Assembly (NCBI GenBank): GCA_020349905.1
Contig: CP070702.1
Coordinates: forward strand, 2,503,496-2,539,396
Reading direction: 5' to 3'
Length of the DNA: 35,901 bases
Source: Candidatus Eiseniibacteriota bacterium
Lineage (GTDB): Bacteria; Eisenbacteria; RBG-16-71-46; JAFGJU01
The notes beneath the pieces were generated by a model. The model searched no databases. It was given only the letters and a program-made list of their open reading frames with translations, and was not told the origin of the DNA. Positions 22,479 to 31,050 of this stretch are shown piece by piece (the stretch's first letter is position 1; each line of letters begins with the position of its first letter). The position numbers and the translations under genes were made by a program.

Positions 22479-24117
22479 CGGAGGGATTTGTAGATCGCAG
22501 TATGTCGTCGTCCAGATAGGAACGAGCCAGAGAATTCTGCGGCTCGATCTTGAGCACGTGCAGGAAGTGCTCTCGGGCCTCTTCGAAGCGCGACTGCCTC
22601 TGCAGGAGCAGTGCCAGTCCCAGTCTCGCCGCGACGAAGTTCCTGTTTATCCCTATCGCCGCCGAGAAGCTGCCTTCGGCCTCCTTCTCACGCTCCGCAG
22701 CCCCCAAGGCCTTGCCGAGCCAGTGATGGATGTCAGCGTGGTCCGGACAGATTGAGGCGGCCGTCTTCAGATGCGAATTGGCCTCCTCTATCTTGTTCTC
22801 GCGGAGCATGAGTCGCCCGAGCGCATAGTGCGCCATCGCATACTCGGGATTAAGCTCGATGGCTCTCACGAACTGCTCCCTGGCCTGCTCGTATCTCTTG
22901 GACCTCATGTAGGACAGACCCAGGTTAAGCCTCAGATCTGGGAAATCGGGATGGTACCCGATGGCTATCTCGAACTCGGTCGCCGCCTTGTCGTGGTCCC
23001 CCCGCGACAGATAAACTCGGCCCAGCTCGGCCCTGGCAATACCCGCGTCCGGTGCCTGCTCCAGCGCGTTCTTGAGCTCCTTCACCGCGTTGTCCGTGTC
23101 GTCGATGCTGTGATAACAGAGAGCCAGATAGTAGTGGGCTCTCCAGAAGCTGCTGTTGGCGTCCAGTGCCATCCGGAACTCTTCCACGGCCAGCTGGGGG
23201 AAACCTCCCTTATACAGCGCCAGGCCCGCAAGAAAATGCACGTCGGCGTAAGTGGGAGCCAGGTCGGCGGCGTGGGAAAGCAGTTTCGCGGCCTCTCCGT
23301 AGCGGCCTTCGGCCATGTATGTGAGCCCGAGGTGCACGTGCGCCTCGACGTAGTTGGGATTTATGGAGATGGCTTCTCTCAACTGTCGGGCCGCCTCAGA
23401 GGTCTCGCCAGTTTCTCTGAGTATTATCCCCAGCTTGCAGCGAAGGTCGGCATATCTGGGCTGCAACTCCACCGCTCTCTTCAGCTCGGCGATGGCCTGT
23501 TTCTTCAGCCCTCTGTTGTAACATCCCACGGCGTTGTCCACGTGAGTGAAATACTCGGACTTCTTTCTGGCCACCTGCTTCAGCTCGGTGATGGCCTCTT
23601 CAGGAATGTGGGTGTTGGCCTGGAGGCTGAGGGACAGAGGGAGGTCGTACCCCGCTCGCTGCACTTCCTGCAGCTGCGCCTTCGCCGCCTTCACGTCCCC
23701 CACGGCGTGCAGACAGACCGCCAGATAGCAGCGTGCCTCTGCGTAGTGAGGGTTGATAGCGAGGGCTTCCTCCAGCTCCTCTATGGCTTCCTGGTGCCTG
23801 CCGGATTTCTCGTAGATTACGCCGAGGTAGAAGCGAAGGTCGGGATAGTTGGGGCTCTCCGTGAGGGCCTTCTTGAACTCCTCCTCGGCCTTCTCCAGCC
23901 GGCCGCTCTTGAAGTGCGCAAGACCGAGATGCGCCCTGGCCTCTGCAGCGTAGAAGAGTCCGAGGTTGTAGTAAGGGTCCTTCTTGCTAGAGATGGTCTC
24001 TATGGCGAGCTCGAACTCGGCAACGGCGTTCTCGTACTCGCCTTCGTTGAAGAAGGCGATGCCCTTGTTATAGTGTTCGTTTCCTTGTCTGTGAAGTATC
24101 TTCCCGAGAAGTGTCAT
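22459..24117 (-). CDS. large TPR-repeat protein, about fourteen repeats
   Basis: The 552-aa protein is a near-continuous TPR superhelix. About fourteen 34-residue units can be read from residue 10 to about 540, mostly with the canonical 'A..HY.LG..Y...G..EEA...F..A....P..' pattern; one segment near 155-190 is irregular. There is no signal peptide or membrane helix, so it is probably a cytoplasmic scaffold. It starts at ATG 24117, 229 bp downstream of ftsZ, and overlaps the radical SAM gene. No good promoter is evident in that gap; the best -35-like element (TTGTCA, near 24212) lacks a matching -10. It may be a late member of the division-gene transcript. Confidence 0.85.
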   Translation of the reverse strand: MTLLGKILHRQGNEHYNKGIAFFNEGEYENAVAEFELAIETISSKKDPYYNLGLFYAAEARAHLGLAHFKSGRLEKAEEEFKKALTESPNYPDLRFYLGVIYEKSGRHQEAIEELEEALAINPHYAEARCYLAVCLHAVGDVKAAKAQLQEVQRAGYDLPLSLSLQANTHIPEEAITELKQVARKKSEYFTHVDNAVGCYNRGLKKQAIAELKRAVELQPRYADLRCKLGIILRETGETSEAARQLREAISINPNYVEAHVHLGLTYMAEGRYGEAAKLLSHAADLAPTYADVHFLAGLALYKGGFPQLAVEEFRMALDANSSFWRAHYYLALCYHSIDDTDNAVKELKNALEQAPDAGIARAELGRVYLSRGDHDKAATEFEIAIGYHPDFPDLRLNLGLSYMRSKRYEQAREQFVRAIELNPEYAMAHYALGRLMLRENKIEEANSHLKTAASICPDHADIHHWLGKALGAAEREKEAEGSFSAAIGINRNFVAARLGLALLLQRQSRFEEAREHFLHVLKIEPQNSLARSYLDDDILRSTNPSGGKSLI

Positions 24118-24256
24118 TTCGACCTGTCTCTGATAGGTCTCCTCTTCGCCACCGGTTTAGCGAAGACGTGGCGCCGGATTCAGAAACTGAACCGCACTCC
24201 TAGAGATTTTTGACAAGCCAGCTGCCGCATCGTCTCCTCGAAGAAACTTCCAAAGC

Positions 24257-24302
24257 GCCAGGACCGGTGCGGATTGGGACGCACGGTTCGCTCTGTCCTG
24301 GC
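24257..24302. repeat. two-tier inverted repeat downstream of ftsZ
   Basis: Outer arms GCCAGGAC (24257-24264) and GTCCTGGC (24295-24302) enclose inner arms GTGCG and CGCAC. It lies about 45 nt after the ftsZ stop on the minus strand and has no strong U-tract, so it may be an mRNA 3'-end structure rather than a classic terminator. Confidence 0.45.
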
Positions 24303-24346
24303 CCTGTTTCTCCGATGCCTGCCCTCACGAAGAGGAATCTCGGCCG

Positions 24347-25498
24347 CTAATCCAGCTGCTTTCTCAGGAAGGCAGGAACTTCGAGGTTGTCCCTCGAAAA
24401 GGCCCTCCCCCACCTGCGCGCGTGAGAGACGACCGATGACTCTTCCTTTCGCAGAAACGCGGGCCTCTTCAGACCCTCTTCGTCGTAGTCCGTGAGCTCT
24501 ATCTGCCTCTTCTCCACGGATTCGCTCTTGACGGGCGCCTTCTTCCCGAAACCCGTGGCTATCACCGTCACCCGAACCTCGCTCTCCAGCTTCGGGTCCA
24601 TGACTGCACCGAAGATCACGTTGGAATCGCCGCCGGCCGCCTCCAGGATCACCGTGGCAGCGTCGCTGGCCTCGTGGAGGCTCAGCGTCGGGCCACCGGT
24701 GATGTTGACCAGGAGTGCTCGGGCCCCGGATATGGACACGTCCTCCAGCAAGGGGCTCGAGACGGCGAGCTGGGCCGCTTCGACCGCCCTGTTCTCCCCC
24801 GAGGCGACGCCGGTTCCCATGAGAGCGTTTCCGCGAGACGACATCACGGCCTTAACGTCGGCGAAATCCAGATTGATGATGCCGGGAACCGTTATGAGGT
24901 CCGAGATTCCCTTGGTGGCCTGGAGCAGGACCTCGTCCGCAGTCCTGAAGGCCTCCACGATCGGGGTGGTCCGCTCCACAACCGAGAGCAACCTGTCGTT
25001 CGGAATCACGATGAGGGTGTCGACGGAATCCCTGAGCTCACCGAGGCCGTCTTCGGCCACTTCGGACCTGTGTTTGCCCTCAAAAAGGAAGGGCTTCGTC
25101 ACGACCGCAACGGTGAGGCAATCGTTCTCCCTCGCCAGCGACGCCACGTACGGCGCGGCTCCCGTGCCTGTCCCCCCTCCCATTCCGCAAGTGATGAAGA
25201 CCATGTCGCTTCCGCGCAGAAGATCACCCAGCTCGTCAGAATTCTCCTCCGCGGCCCTTCTACCTATGGACGGGTCTCCACCTGAACCTAACCCCCTGGT
25301 CAGCTCCGCCCCTATCTGGACCTTGTGGGGGGCAAGAGACTGGTTCAGCACCTGGCTGTCCGTGTTGGCGGCGATGAACTCCACCCCACAGAGCCCCGAA
25401 GAGATCATCCTGTTCACTGCATTTCCGCCCGCACCGCCGAGCCCGATCACGCGGAGGTTGGCACACTTGCTGTCGTCAGGTTCGAATTGAAGAAGCAT
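24347..25498 (-). CDS. ftsZ: cell division protein FtsZ with two C-terminal PAFLRK peptides
   Basis: The 383-aa tubulin homologue polymerises at midcell. It has 'LRVIGLGGAGGNAVNRMI', the GTP-binding 'GMGGGTGTGAAP' loop near 105-115 and the T7 loop 'INLDFADVKAVM'. The C-terminal conserved peptide that binds FtsA and ZipA-type partners is at the very end ('LEVPAFLRKQLD'). Unusually, a second copy ('LKRPAFLRKEE') lies 29 residues earlier, giving PAFLRK at about 346-351 and 375-380. The linker is short. I start at ATG 25498, with GGAGG 7 nt upstream, rather than the GTG one codon before. It is last in the dcw cluster, 38 bp after ftsA. Confidence 0.98.
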   Translation of the reverse strand: MLLQFEPDDSKCANLRVIGLGGAGGNAVNRMISSGLCGVEFIAANTDSQVLNQSLAPHKVQIGAELTRGLGSGGDPSIGRRAAEENSDELGDLLRGSDMVFITCGMGGGTGTGAAPYVASLARENDCLTVAVVTKPFLFEGKHRSEVAEDGLGELRDSVDTLIVIPNDRLLSVVERTTPIVEAFRTADEVLLQATKGISDLITVPGIINLDFADVKAVMSSRGNALMGTGVASGENRAVEAAQLAVSSPLLEDVSISGARALLVNITGGPTLSLHEASDAATVILEAAGGDSNVIFGAVMDPKLESEVRVTVIATGFGKKAPVKSESVEKRQIELTDYDEEGLKRPAFLRKEESSVVSHARRWGRAFSRDNLEVPAFLRKQLD

Positions 25499-25536
25499 CA
25501 CAATACCTCCATGTCGCAGGACAGAGACCCTGGAAA

Positions 25537-26763
25537 CTAGAAGAAACTTTCTACAAACTTCTTGATGCCCGAAGACAACTTCGAAAGAGGACCTCCCGCG
25601 AAGTCGGCGTCCATGTCCTCGTTTCGAAAGGCATGGAGTATGAGGCCCACTCCCGTGGAGAACCGCGGGTCGCTGACCGAATCAACGAGTCCCGACACGC
25701 CGGTGGGGATGCCGATTCGCACCTGAGTGTCGAAGACCTGTTCGGCGATCTCGGTCATGCCCTCCATTATGGACGTCCCTCCGGTGATGACGACCCCCGC
25801 ACCGAGCAAGTCGGCGAAGTGGTTCTTCTTCACCTCCTTGAGAGCCATCGTGAGGATTTCCTGCACCCTCGGCTCTATCATGGCGCTCAGCACGTACCTG
25901 GATAGTTCCCTGGTGGGACGTCCGCCCACGCCGGGCACCGAAATCTTCTCGTCCTCGGAAACCATCGAGCTCAACGCACACCCATGCTCTACCTTAAGAG
26001 GCTCCGCCTTGTCAATAGGTGTTCTGAGCCCGATCGCAATATCGTTGGTGATGCTGGACCCCCCCAGCCCGATGATGGCCGTGTGACGGATGCTCCCCTC
26101 GTAGAAGACCGCCACGTCGGTCGTGCCCCCGCCGATGTCCAGGAGCACCACACCCAGGTCCCTCTCGTCTGGACCCAGAACGGCGTGGCTGGAGGCCAGG
26201 GGCTCCAGGACCAGGTCGTCCACCCTGAGCCCCGCCCTCTCAATGCTCTTGCATATGTTCTTGGCCGACGTGACGGCACCGGTGATGATGTGAACCTCCG
26301 CCTCCAGCCTGATCCCGCTCATTCCTATGGGATCCTTGATGCCGTCCTGGTCGTCCACTATGAACTCCTGCGGAATGACGTGGATTATCTCCCTGTCGGC
26401 CGGTATGGCGACCGCCTTGGCAGCGTCGACGACCCTCGCCACGTCTGCCGGACCTATCTCGTTGTCCTTGCGGGAGACGGCTATCACGCCCCTGCTGTTT
26501 ATGCTCCGTATGTGGTCCCCGGCGATTCCGGCGTGGACCGACTTGATCTCCACGCCGGCCATTCTCTCCGCCTTCTCGATCGCTCTGGAGATGGAATGCA
26601 CGGTCTTTTCCAGGTTTATCACGATACCCCTTCTGAGACCCTCGGAAGGCACGGTGCCGACCCCCACGATGTTCACCTGGTTGCACTCGTCCACCTCAGC
26701 CACGATGGCGCTTATCTTGGTGGTGCCGATGTCCAGTCCTGCAAGTAGCTTTCCCGATGCCAT
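25537..26763 (-). CDS. ftsA: cell division protein FtsA
   Basis: The 408-aa actin-like ATPase tethers FtsZ to the membrane. Motifs visible: phosphate 1 'LAGLDIGTTKISAIV' at the N-terminus, the 1C domain in the first 170 residues, phosphate 2 'VVLLDIGGGTTDVAVF' near 205-220 and adenosine 'GVVITGGTSIMEGM' near 330-345. The C-terminus is a short amphipathic helix ('SGIKKFVESFF'), the membrane-targeting sequence. Length is typical. It lies 21 bp after ftsQ. Confidence 0.97.
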   Translation of the reverse strand: MASGKLLAGLDIGTTKISAIVAEVDECNQVNIVGVGTVPSEGLRRGIVINLEKTVHSISRAIEKAERMAGVEIKSVHAGIAGDHIRSINSRGVIAVSRKDNEIGPADVARVVDAAKAVAIPADREIIHVIPQEFIVDDQDGIKDPIGMSGIRLEAEVHIITGAVTSAKNICKSIERAGLRVDDLVLEPLASSHAVLGPDERDLGVVLLDIGGGTTDVAVFYEGSIRHTAIIGLGGSSITNDIAIGLRTPIDKAEPLKVEHGCALSSMVSEDEKISVPGVGGRPTRELSRYVLSAMIEPRVQEILTMALKEVKKNHFADLLGAGVVITGGTSIMEGMTEIAEQVFDTQVRIGIPTGVSGLVDSVSDPRFSTGVGLILHAFRNEDMDADFAGGPLSKLSSGIKKFVESFF

Positions 26764-26784
26764 TGTCGCACCAGCCTTTCCGCT

Positions 26785-27654
26785 CTAGAAGAGCGCGACC
26801 CTTCCGGCGTCCGCGCCCGGGTCAGCGAGCGCGTCGGCGGAAGATTGTTCGGCCCCCCTGACGACTATCTGATTCTTGAACCTGAGGTCGAGCGAACCAG
26901 GTTTCACTTCCCTGCGCTGCATGTCGGCGAGTGCCACTCTGAGCGCTCTCAGTTTCTTCGTGGTCACGGTCTCGCTTCCCACAAGCACCGGTGTTCCTGA
27001 GTGTATCGAGACGAGATAGAGCGCTCCGTGCCTGTCCACGTGAACCTCCGAAATCTGGTCGTAGAGGTTCACCTCCGGGTCCCGGAGCTTCCTCAGCAGC
27101 AGGAGGACCCGCTCTATTTCGTCGCCTCCCACCCTGTCCCCGGGAGACAATTTCCCGCACGACAGCCCGGTGATGACGGGCAGGTCCGGAACGAGAGTGG
27201 GACGGACGGGCTCAAAGACAACGCCTTCGTCGTCGATCTCCAGCAGCCGTACGTTCTCGAGCAGCGCCACCGGCGAACGCTCCTCCACGGAGATGTAGAG
27301 CTTCTTCCAGAGAAACCTCTTCACGGTGGCCGACCTTATCCTGGGATGCTCCAGGAGCCGCGAGCGAATCTCGTCGACGTCGAGCCCTAACCCGCACGCT
27401 CCCTCTTCTATCCCGGCCGTGCTCATAATCTGGGGATTCATGAGGTATCTGTTCCCCTTCAGCGTGACGGCGTCCAGCCTGAACAGGCTCGAACTGAGCA
27501 TCCTGGCCTTCGCGTCCGGAAACTTCATCACTGCGAGCAGAACCACGAGGCCAAAGACCGTGAGCCTGAGAGCGAAATCCAGGGAGACTCGCTTCTTGGA
27601 AATCGCTTTCCCGCAGTAGAGCTTCGTCCTGGTCTTCTTCCCTGCCCTTCTCAC
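26785..27654 (-). CDS. ftsQ: cell division protein FtsQ
   Basis: The 289-aa bitopic membrane protein links early and late divisome parts. It has a basic cytoplasmic N-terminus, one membrane helix (about 27-43, 'ALRLTVFGLVVLLAVMKF') and a POTRA domain at about 54-122 ('FRLDAVTLKGNRYLMNPQIMSTAGIEEG', 'HPRIRSATVKRFLWKKLYISVEERSPVALL'). The beta domain follows. It starts at GTG in a 4-bp GTGA overlap with murB. The C-terminal ~20 residues are low-complexity and may be dispensable. Confidence 0.93.
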   Translation of the reverse strand: MRRAGKKTRTKLYCGKAISKKRVSLDFALRLTVFGLVVLLAVMKFPDAKARMLSSSLFRLDAVTLKGNRYLMNPQIMSTAGIEEGACGLGLDVDEIRSRLLEHPRIRSATVKRFLWKKLYISVEERSPVALLENVRLLEIDDEGVVFEPVRPTLVPDLPVITGLSCGKLSPGDRVGGDEIERVLLLLRKLRDPEVNLYDQISEVHVDRHGALYLVSIHSGTPVLVGSETVTTKKLRALRVALADMQRREVKPGSLDLRFKNQIVVRGAEQSSADALADPGADAGRVALF

Positions 27655-28556
27655 TGCACCACCTTGACCTCGAGTTCGAGAGACACCGAGAACTTCCTGT
27701 GCACCGCTTCTCTGACGACTTCGATGAGAGAGAGCACGTCGTCCGAGGACGCCCCTCCCTTGTTCACGATGAAGTTGGCGTGCTTGGCCGAAACCTCGGC
27801 CCCACCTACCGTCCGCCCCTTCAGGCCCGCTTTCTCGATGAGCCTGGCGGCCTTCATCTCCGGCGGGTTCTTGAATATCGAGCCGGCACAGGGCAGCTCG
27901 TAGGGCTGACTCTCCTTCCTCTTTCTCACGATCTCGTCCATCCTGTCAAGCATCGCCTCCCTCCGCCCCTCCTCCAGCGACAGCAGTATCTCCGTAAGCA
28001 CCAGAGCAGCACCGAAGTCGGCGCGCCTGTAGCCGAAGTCCATCTGGTTCGAGCCGAGACTTCGGGCCGCCCCTTCGGCATCGTAGCCCGTGAGCGAGTC
28101 GACTTTCTCGCCGACGGTCGTGCCGAAGGCGCCCGCGTTTCCGGCAACGGCGCCCCCCAGCGAGCCCGGGATCCCGGCCAGCGCTTCGAGGCCGGAGAGG
28201 GAGTTCCCGGCGCAGAAGCACACGACGTCTGAAAGCGATGCCGCTGCTCCGGCGCGCACCTTGAGACCCTCTCTCTCCAACCGCCCGAACCCAGGACCCA
28301 GCTTCAGCACCACACCGTCAAAACCTTCGTCGCGAAAAATTACGTTTGTGCCTGCGCCCAGCACGAACAACCTCACCCCCGCGTCCGAAACGAGGCGCAG
28401 TACCGACCGCAAGCCCGAGGCGTCTTCCGCGATCGCCAGCACGGCAGCGGGCCCGCCGACGCGGAAGGAGGTCAGTGACGAAAGGAGCGCTTCCTTCTCA
28501 CACGTGACGCCGTCGACACTCTTGAGTGAACCGTAGAGACTATTCGCACCTGACAC
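27651..28556 (-). CDS. murB: UDP-N-acetylenolpyruvoylglucosamine reductase
   Basis: This 301-aa FAD enzyme reduces UDP-GlcNAc-enolpyruvate to UDP-MurNAc. It has the FAD-binding 'LTSFRVGGPA' and 'LFVLGAGTNVIF', then 'LEALAGIPGSLGGAVAGNAGAFG', the catalytic 'YRRADF' region, and 'QPYELPCAGSIFKNP' with the Ser proton donor of type II enzymes. 'AEVSAKHANFIVNKGGAS' closes the active site. I start at GTG 28556, where AAGGA lies just upstream and the overlap with murC is 17 bp; a GTG at 28619 would need an 80-bp overlap with no ribosome site. Confidence 0.94.
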   Translation of the reverse strand: MSGANSLYGSLKSVDGVTCEKEALLSSLTSFRVGGPAAVLAIAEDASGLRSVLRLVSDAGVRLFVLGAGTNVIFRDEGFDGVVLKLGPGFGRLEREGLKVRAGAAASLSDVVCFCAGNSLSGLEALAGIPGSLGGAVAGNAGAFGTTVGEKVDSLTGYDAEGAARSLGSNQMDFGYRRADFGAALVLTEILLSLEEGRREAMLDRMDEIVRKRKESQPYELPCAGSIFKNPPEMKAARLIEKAGLKGRTVGGAEVSAKHANFIVNKGGASSDDVLSLIEVVREAVHRKFSVSLELEVKVVQ

Positions 28557-29934
28557 TTTCCTTACCCGCCCGAATCCTGTCGAGCAATCTCTCACCGAAT
28601 CCGGTGATGTCGCCGGCACCCAGCGTCACCACAATGTCCCCGGGCCTCAAAAAAGCACTCAGCTCCTCCAGGAGGGACTCCCAGTCCGGCTCGTATTCGG
28701 CCTCGGCCTTTCCCCTCTTTCGGATCTCAACGGCCACGTGCTCCGAGCTCACACCCTCCACGGGCTCTTCACCCGCCGCGTAGATGTCCGTGAGATAGAC
28801 GCGCTCGCAAGCGTCGAACGCCTTTCCGAATTCCGAGAGCAGCAGTGCCGTTCTGGTGTACCTGTGCGGCTGGAACACGGCGACCACGCGCCGTCTCCAG
28901 ATATCCCTAGCGGTCTCCAGCACGGCCCGTATTTCCGTGGGGTGGTGCCCGTAGTCGTCCAGGACTGTTATCCCGCCCGCTTCTCCCTTCATCTCGAACC
29001 GCCTCTCGACCCCCTGGAACTCGGCCAGGGCCGATTTTATCGCTTCAAACTCCACTCGAAGTTCCAGCCCTACTGCCAACGCTGCTAAGGAATTATAGAC
29101 ATTATGTCTTCCGGGCATGTTGAGTTCCATCTCGCCCAGGAGCTCGCCTTTGAGAAACGCCTTGTAGCACACCCTCATTCCGGTCTGAGTCACAGCCAGG
29201 GCCGAGACGTCGGTCTCTCCGTCCAGCCCGTAGGTGAGGACCCTCCGCGTGATGCGGGGTATTATGGAACGCACGTGTTCGTCGTCGGCGCAGACCACGG
29301 CCGCCCCGTAGAAGGGGATCTTGTTTGCGAACTCGACGAACGCGTCCTTTATCTCCTCGATGTCCTTGTAGTGGTCCAGATGCTCTTCGTCGATGGTCGT
29401 TATGACGGCGATCGTGGGCGAGAGCTTGAGAAACGACCCGTCGCTCTCGTCCGCCTCAGCCACAAAGAACTGGCCCGTGCCCAACTTCGCGTTGCGGTTG
29501 GAGGACCTCAACCTTCCCCCTATGACGATTGTCGGGGCAAGATAGCCCTGGGTGAGCACCGAGGCGATCATGGAAGTCGTCGTGGTCTTGCCGTGCGCGC
29601 CGGCAATCGCGATGCCGTATTTCTGGCGCATGAGCTCGGCAAGCATCTCCGCGCGCGAGATGACCGGTATGTTCTGTTCCCGGGCCGCCACAAGCTCGGG
29701 GTTGTCCGCCCGTATGGCCGAGGATATGACCACGACCTGCGCGTTCTGGACGTTGCGGGCGTTGTGGCTGTAGAACACCCTGCCTCCAAGCCGCTCCAGC
29801 GTCTCGGTGACCTCAGTGTGCTTTATGTCCGAGCCCGAGACGTCGTAGCCCTGGTTCAACAGCACCTCTGCGATGCCGCTCATCCCAGTTCCGCCAATGC
29901 CGATGAGATGTATCCGCCTAATCGTCGTGTACAT
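28540..29934 (-). CDS. murC: UDP-N-acetylmuramate--L-alanine ligase
   Basis: The 464-aa Mur ligase adds L-Ala to UDP-MurNAc. It has the N-terminal UDP-binding 'IHLIGIGGTGMSGIAEVL', the P-loop 'IAGAHGKTTTTSMIA', 'VAEADESDGSFLKLSP', 'HLDHY' and the C-terminal 'LDDYGHHPTEIRAVL' and 'VVAVFQPHRYTRT'. All signatures and the length are typical. The ATG at 29934 has AAGGAG 8 nt upstream and overlaps murG by 17 bp. Confidence 0.98.
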   Translation of the reverse strand: MYTTIRRIHLIGIGGTGMSGIAEVLLNQGYDVSGSDIKHTEVTETLERLGGRVFYSHNARNVQNAQVVVISSAIRADNPELVAAREQNIPVISRAEMLAELMRQKYGIAIAGAHGKTTTTSMIASVLTQGYLAPTIVIGGRLRSSNRNAKLGTGQFFVAEADESDGSFLKLSPTIAVITTIDEEHLDHYKDIEEIKDAFVEFANKIPFYGAAVVCADDEHVRSIIPRITRRVLTYGLDGETDVSALAVTQTGMRVCYKAFLKGELLGEMELNMPGRHNVYNSLAALAVGLELRVEFEAIKSALAEFQGVERRFEMKGEAGGITVLDDYGHHPTEIRAVLETARDIWRRRVVAVFQPHRYTRTALLLSEFGKAFDACERVYLTDIYAAGEEPVEGVSSEHVAVEIRKRGKAEAEYEPDWESLLEELSAFLRPGDIVVTLGAGDITGFGERLLDRIRAGKESVRCE

Positions 29935-31045
29935 TCCGCTTGCTCCTTCGTGCCTCGCTGCCGAACTCTAGAAGCGACTTCGCAATCCTCTCCGCGGTGT
30001 CGTGCCTGGCGAAACTGCGCGCGCTCATCGACATTCGCTTCAATCGAGCCGGGTCGTCCACCAGTCTTTCTATCGTCGTCGCAAGAATATCCGCATTGAG
30101 TTCGCTGTCAAGTATCATCTCCGCGGCTCCGCGGTCCACAAGGTTCCTAGCGTTCTGGACCTGGTGGCCGTACACGGCGTGCGGATAGGGAACGAAAACC
30201 GCCGGGATCCCGCAGGTGGCTATTTCGGATACTGTCATCGCACCCGCTCTGCAGACGACAAGATCTGAACAGCTGTATGCATCCCCGATGGCGGTGAAGT
30301 AAGGGAGCACGTGTACCCTGGCTCCATAGAAGGCCAGGGAGTGTCGCACCCACTCGTAGTCCTGCTCCCCTGTCTGGATTATGAACTGCAAGTCCTTTCT
30401 CTGGCTCAGCCTGTTCAGAGTTCCTATCACTGCCAGGTTCAGACTGTGTGCCCCCCTCGTGCCGCCCAGGATCAACACCGTCTTTCGGTCGAGGCTGAGC
30501 CCGAACTTTCGGAGCGCCACCTCGGCGTCGCCCCTGGCGATCTCCTTGCGCACCGGGTTGCCCGTCAGTCGAAGGTGGTCCTTTCTCTTGAAATACTTCC
30601 TGGATTCCGCGAACGTCAGGTGCACTTCCTCGGCGAAGGTGGACAGCACCCGGTTCGTCAATCCGGGTATGCTGTTCTGTTCGTGAATGACGGACGGAAC
30701 CTTGAGCAACGACGCCACCAGAATCACGGGCCCGCTGACGTATCCTCCTGTACCGAGTATCACGTCCGGCCTCCAGCGCAAAAGAACGACGAGGGTTTCA
30801 AAGAACGACACCGCGGTGCAGACGAGGAAGCTCAGATATCCTAAACCGGGGCGCCTCGGCATCCCTTTTGCCGAGATCGCCTCCAGCTTGAAGCCGTACC
30901 GCTCCACGATCTCCCGTTCCAGTTTCTTACGGCTTCCCACGAATCGAATCTCTGTGTTCTTTCTCCGCCTTCTCAGCTCCTGTGCTACCGCGATGGCTGG
31001 GTAGAGGTGACCGCCGGTCCCGCCTCCGGCCATCAGTATTCGCAT
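29918..31045 (-). CDS. murG: undecaprenyl-PP-MurNAc-pentapeptide GlcNAc transferase
   Basis: The 375-aa GT-B enzyme makes lipid II from lipid I at the inner membrane face. Signatures: 'MAGGGTGGHLYPAIAVAQEL', 'LGTGGYVSGP', 'IHEQNSIPGLTNR', 'ILGGTRGAHSLN' and the donor-binding 'LVVCRAGAMTVSEIATCGIPAVFVPYPHAVYGHQ'. I choose the ATG at 31045 because GGAG lies 8 nt upstream; the ATG at 31051, which forms TAATG with the ftsW stop, is the alternative. It carries a short charged C-terminal extension ('EARRSKRNVHDD'). Confidence 0.96.
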   Translation of the reverse strand: MRILMAGGGTGGHLYPAIAVAQELRRRRKNTEIRFVGSRKKLEREIVERYGFKLEAISAKGMPRRPGLGYLSFLVCTAVSFFETLVVLLRWRPDVILGTGGYVSGPVILVASLLKVPSVIHEQNSIPGLTNRVLSTFAEEVHLTFAESRKYFKRKDHLRLTGNPVRKEIARGDAEVALRKFGLSLDRKTVLILGGTRGAHSLNLAVIGTLNRLSQRKDLQFIIQTGEQDYEWVRHSLAFYGARVHVLPYFTAIGDAYSCSDLVVCRAGAMTVSEIATCGIPAVFVPYPHAVYGHQVQNARNLVDRGAAEMILDSELNADILATTIERLVDDPARLKRMSMSARSFARHDTAERIAKSLLEFGSEARRSKRNVHDD

Positions 31046-31050
31046 CGGCA

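Noticed and set aside
22771..24213. 480-aa open frame on the plus strand opposite the TPR gene
   Set aside because: It mirrors the GC-rich TPR gene, has no recognisable domain, and the minus-strand frame shows clear TPR periodicity.
24492..25490. 332-aa plus-strand open frame opposite ftsZ
   Set aside because: Antisense shadow of an unmistakable ftsZ; composition is Ser/Thr/Pro-rich and featureless.
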